This document shows, one piece after another, positions 46,317-56,215 of a stretch of DNA of 64,000 nucleotides. The notes below the pieces were generated by a model. The model had not been told where the DNA came from, did not search any database, and saw only the letters and a list, made by a program, of their open reading frames with translations. The position numbers were made by a program, and so were the translations under genes. The stretch is from Winogradskyella sp. (GTDB lineage Bacteria > Bacteroidota > Bacteroidia > Flavobacteriales > Flavobacteriaceae): positions 372,001 to 436,000 of the forward strand of contig NZ_RHLG01000002.1 of NCBI RefSeq assembly GCF_003712105.1, written 5' to 3'. The first letter of the stretch is position 1, and the number at the start of each line of letters is the position of its first letter.

Positions 46317-47144
46317 ATGGATAAGGTAACTGAATTTAAAGATGTTTTAACGCAATCATTAACCTCAATGTGGTTTGAGATAACTAAGATATTCCCAAAC
46401 ATCATTGGGGCTTTAATTGTCCTAATTATAGGATGGTTATTTACTAAGCTTATTGTAGGTCTTATAAAGCGCGTGCTTCGATTGGCTAAAGCGAATAAGT
46501 TAGATGATAAGCTGAATGATATAGAAATTATAGAAGGAAAAAAACTCAATTTTGATACTATTAAAATTGTATCAAAATTTGTTAAATGGGTAATGTATGT
46601 CATGCTTTTAATAATGGCTTCAGATATACTTGGCCTCGAAATTATATCTACTCAGATTAGTAATTTATTAGGCTATTTACCACAACTATTTTCGGCATTG
46701 GTAATTTTTATCCTTGGGTTATTGTTTGCTAATTTCATCAAAAAAGGATTAAAATCATTTTTTGAATCTATGGATTTGTCTGGCGGAAAATTAATAAGCC
46801 AAGCAGTATTCTTTCTACTACTCATATTTATTTCGATTACGACACTAAACCAAGCCGGTGTTAATACAGATATTATTACCAGTAATGTAACCATGATACT
46901 TGCAACTTTTCTTGTTGCATTTGCATTAGCTTTTGGATTAGGCGCTAGAGAAGTTGTAGGTAAATTATTGAATACTTTTTATGCTAGAAAGACCTATGAG
47001 GTTGGACAAAAAATAATATTTAATGGTGAGGAATATTCAATAGATGCGTTAGAAAATATATCTGTAATACTTAGAAACAAAGATGGAAAAATTATAATCC
47101 CTATCAATAACTTAACCGAAAATCAAGTACAAATGCAGGATTAA
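46317..47144 (+). CDS. MscS-like mechanosensitive channel with conserved TM helices
   Basis: This 275-residue protein has four to five hydrophobic segments. The first is in IIGALIVLIIGWLFTKLIVGLIKRVLRLAKANKLDD, the typical conserved TM-helix repeat of the mechanosensitive channel family, and a second copy lies in LFSALVIFILGLLFANFIKKGLKSFFES. The pore-like helix LVAFALAFGLGAREVVGKLLNTFY precedes a short beta domain (YEVGQKIIFNGEEYSIDALENISVILRNKDGKIIIPINNLTENQV). It likely relieves osmotic stress. It follows the ECF/small-protein genes. Confidence 0.9.
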   Translation: MDKVTEFKDVLTQSLTSMWFEITKIFPNIIGALIVLIIGWLFTKLIVGLIKRVLRLAKANKLDDKLNDIEIIEGKKLNFDTIKIVSKFVKWVMYVMLLIMASDILGLEIISTQISNLLGYLPQLFSALVIFILGLLFANFIKKGLKSFFESMDLSGGKLISQAVFFLLLIFISITTLNQAGVNTDIITSNVTMILATFLVAFALAFGLGAREVVGKLLNTFYARKTYEVGQKIIFNGEEYSIDALENISVILRNKDGKIIIPINNLTENQVQMQD

Positions 47145-47215
47145 CTATGAGGTTAGGGTTATAGATTTTATTTTCATAATAAAATGCGATCCTGCAGTAC
47201 TTGATTGTTTTAAGG

Positions 47216-47242
47216 GTCTCTTTCCCCCAAAGAGGCTTTTTT
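47216..47242 (+). terminator. Intrinsic terminator behind the MscS-like gene
   Basis: GTCTCTTT (47216-47223) with AAAGAGGC (47229-47236), a C5 loop and six T. The convergent helicase gene stops at 47244, so the hairpin may serve both. Confidence 0.75.
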
Positions 47243-47243
47243 A

Positions 47244-48599
47244 TTATTTACGCTTCTTATTTCTTTTATTAAAGTTTTTATCTCCTCGAGTTTTTGGTTT
47301 CTTATATTTTTTTGCCATTTCTCGTCTATAAGAACCACCAAGATTTACCTTTTGGTTTTTAGCTTTCTTTTCATGAAATGCAGGTCCAGGTTCATCTTCT
47401 TTATTGCGTTTAGTTGGGTTGTAACGTTCTCTTATTTGTGGGCGTTCTTCTTCGATGAGTTCAGTTGAAATTTCTACATCTTCAGGTAAATCGAGAACTT
47501 CAATTTTCATTTTCATTAAAGACTCAATCCGTTCTTTAGCTTCCATTTCTTTTGGTGTAGAGAATAATAAGGCATTACCTTCTTTTTCAGCTCGACCAGT
47601 TCTTCCAATTCTATGCATATAGTTTTCTGGATAGTCTGGAGTATCAAAATTGATCACATGCGTTATATTGTCAATATCCAGTCCTCTTGCCATTACATCT
47701 GTGGCAACGAGAATTCGATGTTCACCGTTACGAAATGCTTCGATGCTTCTTAGCCGATAGTTTTGTGTTTTATTAGAGTGAATAACACAACTTTGACCGT
47801 AAAATAACGCTTCAAGTTTATCAAAAAGACGGTCAGCCATTCGTTTATAAGCTACAAATATTAAAACTCGAGAATAGCTTTCAGTATCCTGAAGTAGATG
47901 TTCTAGTAAATTGACTTTGGTGTAAAAGTTGGGTACGCTGTAAAAAGATTGTTTTATATTTTCTAATGGAGTTCCAGAAACGGCAATCTGAATTTTTTTA
48001 GGATTGATAAAAAAATCGGTAATTAAATCATCTACATCTTTGGTCATAGTGGCAGAAAACATAATATTTTGCCTACGTTCAGGTAAGATGTCAAAAATAT
48101 TCATAAGCTGATGTCTAAAACCTAAATCGAGCATCACATCGACTTCATCAATCACTAATTTCTGTATGGATTTTAACTGTAAAACACGACTTACAGCTAA
48201 GTCGTAAAGCCTTCCTGGTGTCGCTACAATGATATCTAATCCCTGAGCTACAGCTTGTTTTTGGGTATTAATATTCGTGCCACCATATACACCTAGTACT
48301 CGATTGTTAATGTACTTAGAAAGCTTTTCAATTTCATCAACCACTTGAACAACTAACTCTCGTGTAGGAACCAAGACCAATACTCTTGGGTTATCTTGTC
48401 GTGAATACTTGAGATGTTTTAATATTGGTAGCATATAGGCAAAAGTCTTACCAGTACCAGTTTGTGCAATACCAACTACATCTTTACCAGAGGCTACCAC
48501 ATTAAATGCTTCAGCCTGAATAGGTGTAGGATTTACAAACCCTAAATCATCTAAGGCATTATATAAAGGCGTATTTAAATTTAAATCTTGAAAAGTCAC
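47244..48599 (-). CDS. DEAD-box RNA helicase, RhlE-like
   Basis: The 451-residue helicase has Q motif, AQTGTGKT, PTRELV, TPGRLYD, the motif II variant DEVD (VIDEVDVMLDLGF), SAT, ARGLDI and HRIGRTGRAEKEG. The basic C-terminal tail (about residues 385-451) is Lys/Arg-rich. Motif II reads DEVD instead of DEAD, which is tolerated in the family. It is much shorter than the first helicase in the window and lacks the DbpA domain. Cytoplasmic, probably ribosome assembly or RNA turnover. Confidence 0.92.
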   Translation of the reverse strand: MTFQDLNLNTPLYNALDDLGFVNPTPIQAEAFNVVASGKDVVGIAQTGTGKTFAYMLPILKHLKYSRQDNPRVLVLVPTRELVVQVVDEIEKLSKYINNRVLGVYGGTNINTQKQAVAQGLDIIVATPGRLYDLAVSRVLQLKSIQKLVIDEVDVMLDLGFRHQLMNIFDILPERRQNIMFSATMTKDVDDLITDFFINPKKIQIAVSGTPLENIKQSFYSVPNFYTKVNLLEHLLQDTESYSRVLIFVAYKRMADRLFDKLEALFYGQSCVIHSNKTQNYRLRSIEAFRNGEHRILVATDVMARGLDIDNITHVINFDTPDYPENYMHRIGRTGRAEKEGNALLFSTPKEMEAKERIESLMKMKIEVLDLPEDVEISTELIEEERPQIRERYNPTKRNKEDEPGPAFHEKKAKNQKVNLGGSYRREMAKKYKKPKTRGDKNFNKRNKKRK

Positions 48600-48689
48600 A
48601 CCGAAATTTTATGTGGCAAATATAATGCATATGCAATCCAGTTTATCTAAAAACTAAAATTTCGGTAAATTGCGGTAATTATTTTTCTA

Positions 48690-49985
48690 TTGAGAACAAG
48701 TATATTTTACCCCTTAAAAAATCCCAATACATTCAAACAACAATTATTAAGTTGGGCTCAACAATTTGATGATATTGTTTGGTTAGATTCAAATAATCAT
48801 AAGGATAGATACTACAATTATGATGCGGTTTTGGCAGTAGACGCTTTTACATCTATAAAAACGGATTACTTTGAAGCATTTGACAAATTAACCGAATATC
48901 AAGAGACTACTAGAGATTGGATATTTGGCTATCTCACTTATGATTTAAAAAACGCGATAGAAGAGCTGTCTTCTGACAATCCTGACCAATTATTTTTTCC
49001 AGATTTGTATTTTTTTCAACCAAAAAAACTGTTTTTAATTAAGGACAATACACTTGAGATTCAGTATTTAAAGATGGTAGATGACGAAATTGAAAATGAC
49101 TTTAAGGCTATAACTCAAGTAGAAATTCCAAATCCGGATGATAAATTTCAGAAACCTATAAAAATAAAACTTAGAATTCATAAAGACGAGTATTTTGAAA
49201 AGGTAGAGCACATGTTAGCTCATATTCAACGTGGCGATATATATGAAGCTAATTTTTGCCAGGAATTCTATTCAGAAAATCACAAAATACATCCGCTTCA
49301 GACTTTCAATAAATTAAATAAAATCTCAAAGCCACCATTTGCTACATTTCTAAAAACAGATAGTAAATACTTACTGTCAGCTTCACCAGAACGCTATATT
49401 AAAAAGGAAAAAGATGTAGTGATTTCACAACCTATAAAAGGTACTGCCAAACGTTCAGAAATAGAAGAAGAAGATCGGCAATTAGCTATAGATTTGGCAA
49501 ATGATGAAAAGGAGCGAAGTGAAAATATTATGATTGTAGACCTAGTGCGAAATGATTTATCACATACTGCTAAAAAAGGAAGTGTGCAGGTCGAAGAATT
49601 ATGTAAAGTCTATTCATTTCTACAAGTACATCAGATGATTTCTACGATTTCGGCTAGCTTAGAGGACAATATTAAACCAGTAGACGTTTTAAAAACAACC
49701 TTTCCGATGGGTAGCATGACAGGTGCTCCTAAGATATCAGCGATGAAAATTATAGAGAATTTAGAAGAAACTAAACGTGGTTTGTATTCTGGTTCTGTAG
49801 GTTATTTTACGCCAAATGGAGATTTTGACTTTAATGTAATTATCAGGACCATTTTATACAATGAAAAGACTAAATATGTGTCTTACTCTGTTGGTAGTGC
49901 AATTACCGCCAAAAGTAGTCCTTTGAGAGAATACGAAGAGTGTTTGGTAAAAGCGAAAGCAATGCGTGAGGTGTTGGAGAATTAA
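48690..49985 (+). CDS. pabB: Aminodeoxychorismate synthase component I (TTG start)
   Basis: The 431-residue protein belongs to the chorismate-utilising family: RGDIYEANFCQEFYS, LLSASPERYIKK, the PIKGTAKR motif of aminodeoxychorismate synthase (PIKGT with the catalytic Lys), ENIMIVDLVRNDLS, FPMGSMTGAPKISAMKIIE and GLYSGSVGYF. It makes 4-amino-4-deoxychorismate for folate together with a glutaminase subunit. The only suitable start in frame is TTG at 48690 (an in-frame stop lies at 48666). It ends 17 bases before tilS. Confidence 0.9.
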   Translation: MRTSIFYPLKNPNTFKQQLLSWAQQFDDIVWLDSNNHKDRYYNYDAVLAVDAFTSIKTDYFEAFDKLTEYQETTRDWIFGYLTYDLKNAIEELSSDNPDQLFFPDLYFFQPKKLFLIKDNTLEIQYLKMVDDEIENDFKAITQVEIPNPDDKFQKPIKIKLRIHKDEYFEKVEHMLAHIQRGDIYEANFCQEFYSENHKIHPLQTFNKLNKISKPPFATFLKTDSKYLLSASPERYIKKEKDVVISQPIKGTAKRSEIEEEDRQLAIDLANDEKERSENIMIVDLVRNDLSHTAKKGSVQVEELCKVYSFLQVHQMISTISASLEDNIKPVDVLKTTFPMGSMTGAPKISAMKIIENLEETKRGLYSGSVGYFTPNGDFDFNVIIRTILYNEKTKYVSYSVGSAITAKSSPLREYEECLVKAKAMREVLEN

Positions 49986-50002
49986 TTCTATACATTTGAA
50001 CT

Positions 50003-51325
50003 GTGCAAAACCAATTTGACAACTATATCGAATCAAAACTTCCATTTCTAAAAAAAGGCAAGTCTGTTATTGCCATTTCTGGAGGAATTGATAGTGTAGT
50101 TTTAGCGCATTTATGTCATAAATTGGATTTAGATTTTGCGTTAGCGCACTGCAATTTCAATTTGCGTGATGAAGAAAGTAATGAAGATGAAGACTTTGTT
50201 TTAGAGTTAGGTGAGCAATTAGATGTAGAGACATTTGTCCAAAATTTTGATACTCAAGCTTACGCTCAAGAACATAAACTCTCAATACAAATGGCAGCGC
50301 GTGAGTTGCGCTATAATTGGTTTGAAGAATTAGCAGAGCAATTACAGTTCAATTATGTTTTAACGGCCCATCATGCCGATGATAATTTGGAAACCTTTTT
50401 AATCAATTTTACTCGTGGAACAGGTTTAAATGGCTTAACAGGAATTCCTGAAGTTAACGGTACTGTTATACGGCCATTGCTCCAATTTTCAAGATTAGAG
50501 ATTGAAGATTATGCAAGAGCAAACAACATTATTTGGCGAGAAGATAGTAGTAATTCGTCCAGAAAATATTTACGAAATAAATTGCGTCATGAGGTTATTC
50601 CTATTTTAAAGGAAATAAATCCTCGATTACTCGAAAGTTTTCAAAATACCTTATCTCATCTTAATGATACAACAGATATTGTAACCGAAAGTCTAAAAGC
50701 GGTATCTAAAAGAGCTATTATTTCTAAAAACGAAAAAGAAGTCACTTATAACGTTTCAGAGTTTAAAAAAGTAAATAATTCTAAGGCATATTTGTTTGAG
50801 ATGTTTAAGGATTATGGCTTTACAGAATGGAATGATGTTGAAAATTTATTAGATGCAGAAACAGGCAAATATGTAATCTCTAATACACATAAGCTGACCA
50901 AACACAGAGAGTTCTTAATCTTAACTGCATTACATCAAGAGAAACAAAATAACGATGCTATTGTCATTTCTGATCTTGAAACCAATATTCAATTACCTAT
51001 TGGAGAAGTTAACTTTTCCAAAGTCACGCTGGGAAATACTAACAGCGTACAAGAAATTTATGTAGATGCTAATCAGCTCGAATTTCCTCTGCAAATACGT
51101 CAATGGAAAACAGGTGATGAATTTTATCCTTTTGGAATGAAAGGCAAAAAGAAGATTAGTAAATATTTAAAAGACGAAAAGTTAACACCATTAGAAAAAG
51201 ATAATGTTTGGCTTTTAATGAGTGGTGAAAAAGTAGTTTGGGTCATGGGAAAAAGAGCAGATGAACGATTTAAAATTAATAACTCTACAACTAGCATTCT
51301 TAAAATTAAATTAATTGAAGCTTAA
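50003..51325 (+). CDS. tilS: tRNA(Ile)-lysidine synthetase (GTG start)
   Basis: The 440-residue protein has the PP-loop SGGIDS at residues 26-31 and the family sequences [61 protein letters not shown] and [16 protein letters not shown]-terminal TilS substrate-binding domain follows ([29 protein letters not shown]). It converts C34 of tRNA-Ile(CAU) to lysidine and is normally essential. The start is GTG at 50003. It overlaps ade by 11 bases. Confidence 0.96.
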   Translation: MQNQFDNYIESKLPFLKKGKSVIAISGGIDSVVLAHLCHKLDLDFALAHCNFNLRDEESNEDEDFVLELGEQLDVETFVQNFDTQAYAQEHKLSIQMAARELRYNWFEELAEQLQFNYVLTAHHADDNLETFLINFTRGTGLNGLTGIPEVNGTVIRPLLQFSRLEIEDYARANNIIWREDSSNSSRKYLRNKLRHEVIPILKEINPRLLESFQNTLSHLNDTTDIVTESLKAVSKRAIISKNEKEVTYNVSEFKKVNNSKAYLFEMFKDYGFTEWNDVENLLDAETGKYVISNTHKLTKHREFLILTALHQEKQNNDAIVISDLETNIQLPIGEVNFSKVTLGNTNSVQEIYVDANQLEFPLQIRQWKTGDEFYPFGMKGKKKISKYLKDEKLTPLEKDNVWLLMSGEKVVWVMGKRADERFKINNSTTSILKIKLIEA

Positions 51326-52934
51326 AGGTCATATAGTAGATATACTTAATCGCAGAGTATTTAAGGGTGAAATCACCTTCCAAGATGGTAAAATTTCTAG
51401 CATTATTGAAAAAAATTGTGCCGAAAATCATTATATCTTACCAGGATTTATAGATGCGCACATTCATATCGAAAGCTCAATGTTGGTGCCTTCAGAATTT
51501 GCAAAGGTAGCAGTAAAGCACGGCACTGTAGCAACTGTATCTGACCCACACGAAATAGCAAATGTTCTTGGTGTAAAAGGTGTTGAGTTTATGATAGAAA
51601 ATGGGAAACAGACTCCTTTTAAGTTCAATTTTGGCGCACCATCTTGCGTGCCAGCAACACCTTTCGAATCTGCAGGTGCAATTATCGATTCAGAAAATAT
51701 TAAAGCTTTAATGGCTAACCCAGATATAAAGTATATGGCGGAGATGATGAATTATCCAGGTGTAATTTACGATGATGCCGAAGTCCATAAAAAAATCGAT
51801 TGGGCAAAGCATTATAATAAGCCTATTGATGGGCATGCACCAGGATTGCGAGGTGAAGACTTGAACAAATACATTTCGGCTGGAATATCTACCGATCATG
51901 AGTGCTTTACCTATGAAGAAGGTCTTGAGAAGTTACAAAAAGGAATGAAAGTCATTATCCGAGAAGGCAGTGCTGCAAAAAACTTTGATGCGCTGATTGA
52001 TTTGCTAGATGCACACTACAAGAATATGATGTTTTGTAGCGATGACAAACATCCTGATGATTTATTGCTAGGTCATATTAATCAACTGTGTGCTAGAGCA
52101 GTTAAAAAAGGTATTGATGTGTTTAAAGTATTACAAGTGGCTTGTATTAATCCTGTACGACATTACAATCTAGATGTTGGATTGCTTAAAGTTGGTGATA
52201 CTGCAGATTGCACAATTGTTGAAGATCTAGAAAATTTTAAAACCATTCAGACTTATATAGATGGTGAATTGGTTTTTGATAATGGCAACTCAAAGATTAA
52301 AACTATTGACTTTAAAAACCTGAATAACTTCAATACAAATAAAAAAGAAGTATCTGACTTTAGATTCGAATCTAATTCACCAAATATTAGAGTAATTGAA
52401 TGCTTAGATGGAGAATTGATTACAAATGAAGGTATTGATTCCTCAACAATTAGCAATGGTAACCTTGTTTCAAATACTAAAACTGATGTGCTAAAAATGG
52501 CAGTTGTTAATCGCTATAAAAACGAAAAACCTGCTATTGCATTCATCAAGAATTTTGGACTTCAAGAGGGTGCAATTGCATCGTCTGTAGGTCACGATTC
52601 ACATAATATTATTGCTGTAGGCGTTTCAGATGAAGCTATTTGTGAGGCCGTAAATCTTATAATTGAAAATCGAGGCGGAATATGTGCAGTTTCAGATTCT
52701 AAGGAAAAAGTAGTACCGCTTCCTGTTGCGGGTATAATGAGTGATAAAAATGCCGAAACTATTGGTGCAGCGTATTCACATTTAGATAAAATGGCAAAAG
52801 ATTTAGGCAGTAAGTTACATGCACCATACATGAGCTTATCTTTTATGGCATTATTGGTAATTCCTTCTTTAAAATTGAGCGACAAAGGACTGTTTAATGG
52901 AAATTCATTTCAATTTACCAGTGTAGAAGTCTAA
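51315..52934 (+). CDS. ade: Adenine deaminase (TTG start)
   Basis: The 539-residue amidohydrolase begins with a beta-sandwich strand ([19 protein letters not shown]), then [27 protein letters not shown] with the metal-binding Hx[17 protein letters not shown] and [14 protein letters not shown]. It converts adenine to hypoxanthine for purine salvage. The TTG at 51315 sits within the 3' end of tilS (11-base overlap), with no ATG in a suitable place. C-terminal ade domain present ([24 protein letters not shown]). Confidence 0.95.
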   Translation: MKLKGHIVDILNRRVFKGEITFQDGKISSIIEKNCAENHYILPGFIDAHIHIESSMLVPSEFAKVAVKHGTVATVSDPHEIANVLGVKGVEFMIENGKQTPFKFNFGAPSCVPATPFESAGAIIDSENIKALMANPDIKYMAEMMNYPGVIYDDAEVHKKIDWAKHYNKPIDGHAPGLRGEDLNKYISAGISTDHECFTYEEGLEKLQKGMKVIIREGSAAKNFDALIDLLDAHYKNMMFCSDDKHPDDLLLGHINQLCARAVKKGIDVFKVLQVACINPVRHYNLDVGLLKVGDTADCTIVEDLENFKTIQTYIDGELVFDNGNSKIKTIDFKNLNNFNTNKKEVSDFRFESNSPNIRVIECLDGELITNEGIDSSTISNGNLVSNTKTDVLKMAVVNRYKNEKPAIAFIKNFGLQEGAIASSVGHDSHNIIAVGVSDEAICEAVNLIIENRGGICAVSDSKEKVVPLPVAGIMSDKNAETIGAAYSHLDKMAKDLGSKLHAPYMSLSFMALLVIPSLKLSDKGLFNGNSFQFTSVEV

Positions 52935-52943
52935 AATTAAAAT

Positions 52944-52981
52944 TGGTCACTGTGCTTGCTTGTGCTGAGCGAAGTCGAAGC
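52944..52981. repeat. REP-like element, copy 2
   Basis: GGTCACTGTGCTTGC followed by CTGAGCGAAGTCGAAG, the same core (GAGCGAAGTCGA) as copy 3 and related to copy 1. It lies ten bases after the ade stop in a 115-base gap. Confidence 0.6.
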
Positions 52982-53049
52982 ATTAACATTTCTTTCTCAA
53001 ATCATTCTCTAGAATGAACTATCTTTAGGCGTCAAAAAAACTAACCCAT

Positions 53050-54930
53050 ATGTCAAAAAGAATTTTACTCCTAGCACTTTTTTCAATTCTACTTATAAAT
53101 TGTAAAGAAACAGAGCATCAAGCCATTGATATTAACGAAACTTCTGAAGCCGATACGTATGTAAAGGATAACTACACCAAAAAGGAAGTTACTATTGCAA
53201 TGCGAGACGGAATTAAACTCCATACTACAATATACACACCGAAAGACACGTCTAAAACCTATCCTATTTTATTAAAACGTACACCATATAGTTGTCGTCC
53301 TTATGGCGAAAATGAATTTCCTTCTAAAGTTGGACCAAACAAATATTTAATGGAAGAAGGTAACATTATGGTCTATCAAGATGTTCGTGGAAGATGGAAT
53401 AGTGAAGGTGTTTACGATAACATGCGCGCTTACATTCCAAATAAAACCGGTGATCAAACAGATGAAGCTAGTGATACTTACGATACGATAGAATGGTTAG
53501 TAAACAATGTAGCACACAATAATGGTAAAGTTGGCACTTACGGTATTTCGTACCCAGGGTTTTATACAACTTATTCGTTATTAGATTCGCATCCAGCATT
53601 AAAAGCCGCATCACCGCAAGCATGTATTGGTGATTTCTTCTTTGATGATTTTATCCATAACGGTGCTTATTTATTGAGCTATTGGAGAGCAACTTCGGTT
53701 TTTGGGTATATGAAAGACACACCAACAACAGAATCATGGTACGAGTTCCCAGATTTAGGAACTGAAGATCAACATCAATTTTTCCTTGATAACATGCCTT
53801 TGAGTAAGCTAGATAAATTCTACGGTGAAGACAATGTGTTTATGGAACAGTTAAAGACGCACGTTACTTACGATGAATTTTGGAAGAGCAGAGGTATTAT
53901 TCAGCATTTAAAAGATATTAAGCCGGCAACCATGATTGTTGGTGGACAATTTGATGCTGAAGACTTATATGGGCCATATAATACTTATGAAAGCATTGAG
54001 CAAAATAGTGATAACTACAATACGGTTGTATTTGGACCTTGGAGTCATGGCGATTGGGCAAGAAACAAAGAGCGTCAAGTCATTGGGAATATTCATTTTG
54101 GTGATGGGATATCGGACTATTTCCAGAAAGAAATTGAAACTAAATTCTTTAATCATTTCCTAAAAGGAGAAGCAGATGGTAATACAGGTTTACCAGAGGC
54201 GCATATGTTTGATACTGGTAAAAAAGTATGGCAGTCTTTTGAAACGTGGCCACCACAAAATGTATCGACTGAAAGTTACTTTTTACAGCCAGACGAACGT
54301 TTAACACAACAGGCAACACGTAATATTGCAACTTCGGATTTTGTGAGTGATCCAAAAAAACCAGTACCATATACTGAAGACATTAAGGTTGGCTTTACAC
54401 CTCGAAAATTTATGACTGACGACCAGCGTTTTGCATCTCGCCGTCCAGATGTGTTGACCTTTGAAACACAAGTATTAGAAAATGATGTTACACTCGCTGG
54501 CGATATTATGGCTAAATTAAATGTATCTACTACTGGTACAGCAGCCGACTGGATTGTAAAAGTGGTAGATGTATTTCCTGGAGAAACTGAAAACACAGAT
54601 GATATTCAAGACCATTTAAAACTAAGCAATTATCATATGATGGTGCGCAGTGAAGTATTGCGTGGACGTTTTAGAAATAGTATGAGTGACCCAGAACCAT
54701 TTGTACCAAACCAAAAAACTGCGGTTAATTTAAAGCTACAAGATGTGTTTCATACATTTAAGAAAGGGCATAAAATTCAAGTACAAGTTCAGAGTACATT
54801 TTTCCCTTATATAGATGCAAATCCACAGACATACGTCGATAATATTTTTCTAGCCAAGGAAGAAGATTTTAAAGCGCAAACGCATAAAGTTTATAATGAT
54901 TCTTCTATTGAGTTTACAGTTCTAAAATAA
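53050..54930 (+). CDS. CocE/NonD-type serine hydrolase lipoprotein (X-Pro peptidase family)
   Basis: The 626-residue protein has a lipoprotein signal (LLINCKE). The S15 alpha/beta-hydrolase domain shows VTIAMRDGIKLHTTIYTPKD, YQDVRGRWNSEG, nucleophile Ser (near 167) in GTYGISYPGFYT, a lid of about 110 residues, and FGPWSHGDWARN with the catalytic His; Asp is in GGQFDAEDLYG. The C-terminal jelly-roll (about 450-626, DVTLAGDIMAKLNVSTTGTAADWIVKVVDVFPG) completes the CocE/NonD fold. Substrates may be acyl-, amide- or X-Pro-containing compounds; not determinable. Periplasmic or outer membrane. Confidence 0.92.
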   Translation: MSKRILLLALFSILLINCKETEHQAIDINETSEADTYVKDNYTKKEVTIAMRDGIKLHTTIYTPKDTSKTYPILLKRTPYSCRPYGENEFPSKVGPNKYLMEEGNIMVYQDVRGRWNSEGVYDNMRAYIPNKTGDQTDEASDTYDTIEWLVNNVAHNNGKVGTYGISYPGFYTTYSLLDSHPALKAASPQACIGDFFFDDFIHNGAYLLSYWRATSVFGYMKDTPTTESWYEFPDLGTEDQHQFFLDNMPLSKLDKFYGEDNVFMEQLKTHVTYDEFWKSRGIIQHLKDIKPATMIVGGQFDAEDLYGPYNTYESIEQNSDNYNTVVFGPWSHGDWARNKERQVIGNIHFGDGISDYFQKEIETKFFNHFLKGEADGNTGLPEAHMFDTGKKVWQSFETWPPQNVSTESYFLQPDERLTQQATRNIATSDFVSDPKKPVPYTEDIKVGFTPRKFMTDDQRFASRRPDVLTFETQVLENDVTLAGDIMAKLNVSTTGTAADWIVKVVDVFPGETENTDDIQDHLKLSNYHMMVRSEVLRGRFRNSMSDPEPFVPNQKTAVNLKLQDVFHTFKKGHKIQVQVQSTFFPYIDANPQTYVDNIFLAKEEDFKAQTHKVYNDSSIEFTVLK

Positions 54931-54943
54931 AAGTTTATCTGTT

Positions 54944-54992
54944 GTCACCTTGAGCGTGGTCACTGAGCGAAGTCGAAGTGCAGTCGAAAGGT
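54944..54992. repeat. REP-like element, copy 3 (nested)
   Basis: The outer parts GTCACCTTGAGCG (54944-54956) and CAGTCGAAAGGTC (54981-54993) form a normal flavobacterial repeat when joined. Between them sits TGGTCACTGAGCGAAG..., a second element of the copy-2 type (54957-54980). It lies just before the YheT-like gene. Confidence 0.6.
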
Positions 54993-55009
54993 CTTACTTT
55001 TGAGAGTAA

Positions 55010-55969
55010 ATGCCAATAATCCAACCAACATATAAGGCGCCCATTTGGGCGAGAACTAGTTTTGTGTCAACTGTTTATTCAGGTCTAGTGCGCCGTGTTA
55101 ATGGCGTAGTTCAAACAAGAGAACGTATGACCCTACCAGACGGTGATTTTCTGGATTTAGACTGGAGTTATACACAACAAAAAACGGATAAGGTTATTAT
55201 TCTTTTACATGGATTAGAAGGTAATGGCCAACGCCCTTATATGACAGCACCTGCTAAGCTATTCAATGCAAATGGTATTGATGCATGTGCCGTAAACTTT
55301 AGGAGTTGTAGTGGTGAACCTAACACCTTGTATCGTAGTTATCATTCTGGTGCAACTGAAGATTTAGAGGCTGTTGTAAATCATGTTCTGTCAAAAAATC
55401 AGTATAGTGAAGTTTATATAAAAGGTATAAGCTTAGGTGCAAATATGGCATTGAAGTATGTCGGTGAGCGAGATAATGTACCTAGTGAAGTTAAGGCTGT
55501 TATTGCTGTATCGGTACCTTGTTATCTTAAAGGATCTTGTGATGAGTTATTAAGCTGGAAGAACAAACATTATGCTATTCGATTCTTGAAGCATTTAAAA
55601 GCAAAATTAAAACCTAAGCTAGAGCACTACCCAGATAAGATTACTAAAGCAGATTATGATGCTATTACGAACCTTATTGAGTTCGATCATATCTACACCT
55701 CAAAAGCGCATGGTTTTAAAGATGCATACGACTATTATGATAAGTGTAGCTCACTTCAGTTCTTACCCAATATTAAAGTACCGTCGTTAATTATTAATGC
55801 AAAAAATGATTCGTTTTTATCAGATAGTTGTTACCCAATAAAAGAAGCAGAAGAAAATCCAAATGTATACTTAGAAATGCCAAATCATGGCGGGCATGTG
55901 GGGTTTATCGATAAGAAGAATTTATACTATAATGAGTGGAGAGCCATAGAATTTATTGATAAGCATTGA
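55010..55969 (+). CDS. YheT-family alpha/beta hydrolase
   Basis: This 319-residue protein fits the YheT-like hydrolases: RERMTLPDGDFLDLDWSY, ILLHGLEGNGQRPYMTAPAKLFNANGIDACAVNFRSCSGEPNTLYRSYHSGATEDLEAVV, nucleophile Ser141 in KGISLGANMALKY, Asp in IINAKNDSFLSD and the catalytic His in PNHGGHVGFI. Substrate unknown; cytoplasmic. It is complete, unlike its own 3' fragment that is present again at 59299-59441. The gene ends at IDKH. Confidence 0.9.
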   Translation: MPIIQPTYKAPIWARTSFVSTVYSGLVRRVNGVVQTRERMTLPDGDFLDLDWSYTQQKTDKVIILLHGLEGNGQRPYMTAPAKLFNANGIDACAVNFRSCSGEPNTLYRSYHSGATEDLEAVVNHVLSKNQYSEVYIKGISLGANMALKYVGERDNVPSEVKAVIAVSVPCYLKGSCDELLSWKNKHYAIRFLKHLKAKLKPKLEHYPDKITKADYDAITNLIEFDHIYTSKAHGFKDAYDYYDKCSSLQFLPNIKVPSLIINAKNDSFLSDSCYPIKEAEENPNVYLEMPNHGGHVGFIDKKNLYYNEWRAIEFIDKH

Positions 55970-56215
55970 TATAGAGGTATAGTAAATCTAAGTTCATCAT
56001 CAAAAAATCTATACATAGTAATTTTAGAGTTGATGTTTAAACTAAAACTTTTTGGGTTGGTTTAAATGAAGAGTTAACAGCATGTATGTGAAATTGGTAA
56101 TTTCATTTATAATTTAGAGGTTAGTAAAAGAAAATGAACCATTTTTGCATAATATCAAGTTATTTAATTTGTTGAGTCTAAAGCAAAACTTAAAATCACC
56201 TAACATTATAAAAAA

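Noticed and set aside
55970..56215. Possible regulatory RNA between yheT and the first T9SS gene
   Set aside because: The sequence is AT-rich without clear stem or conserved motif; only a near-match -7 box (CATTTTTG) is visible.
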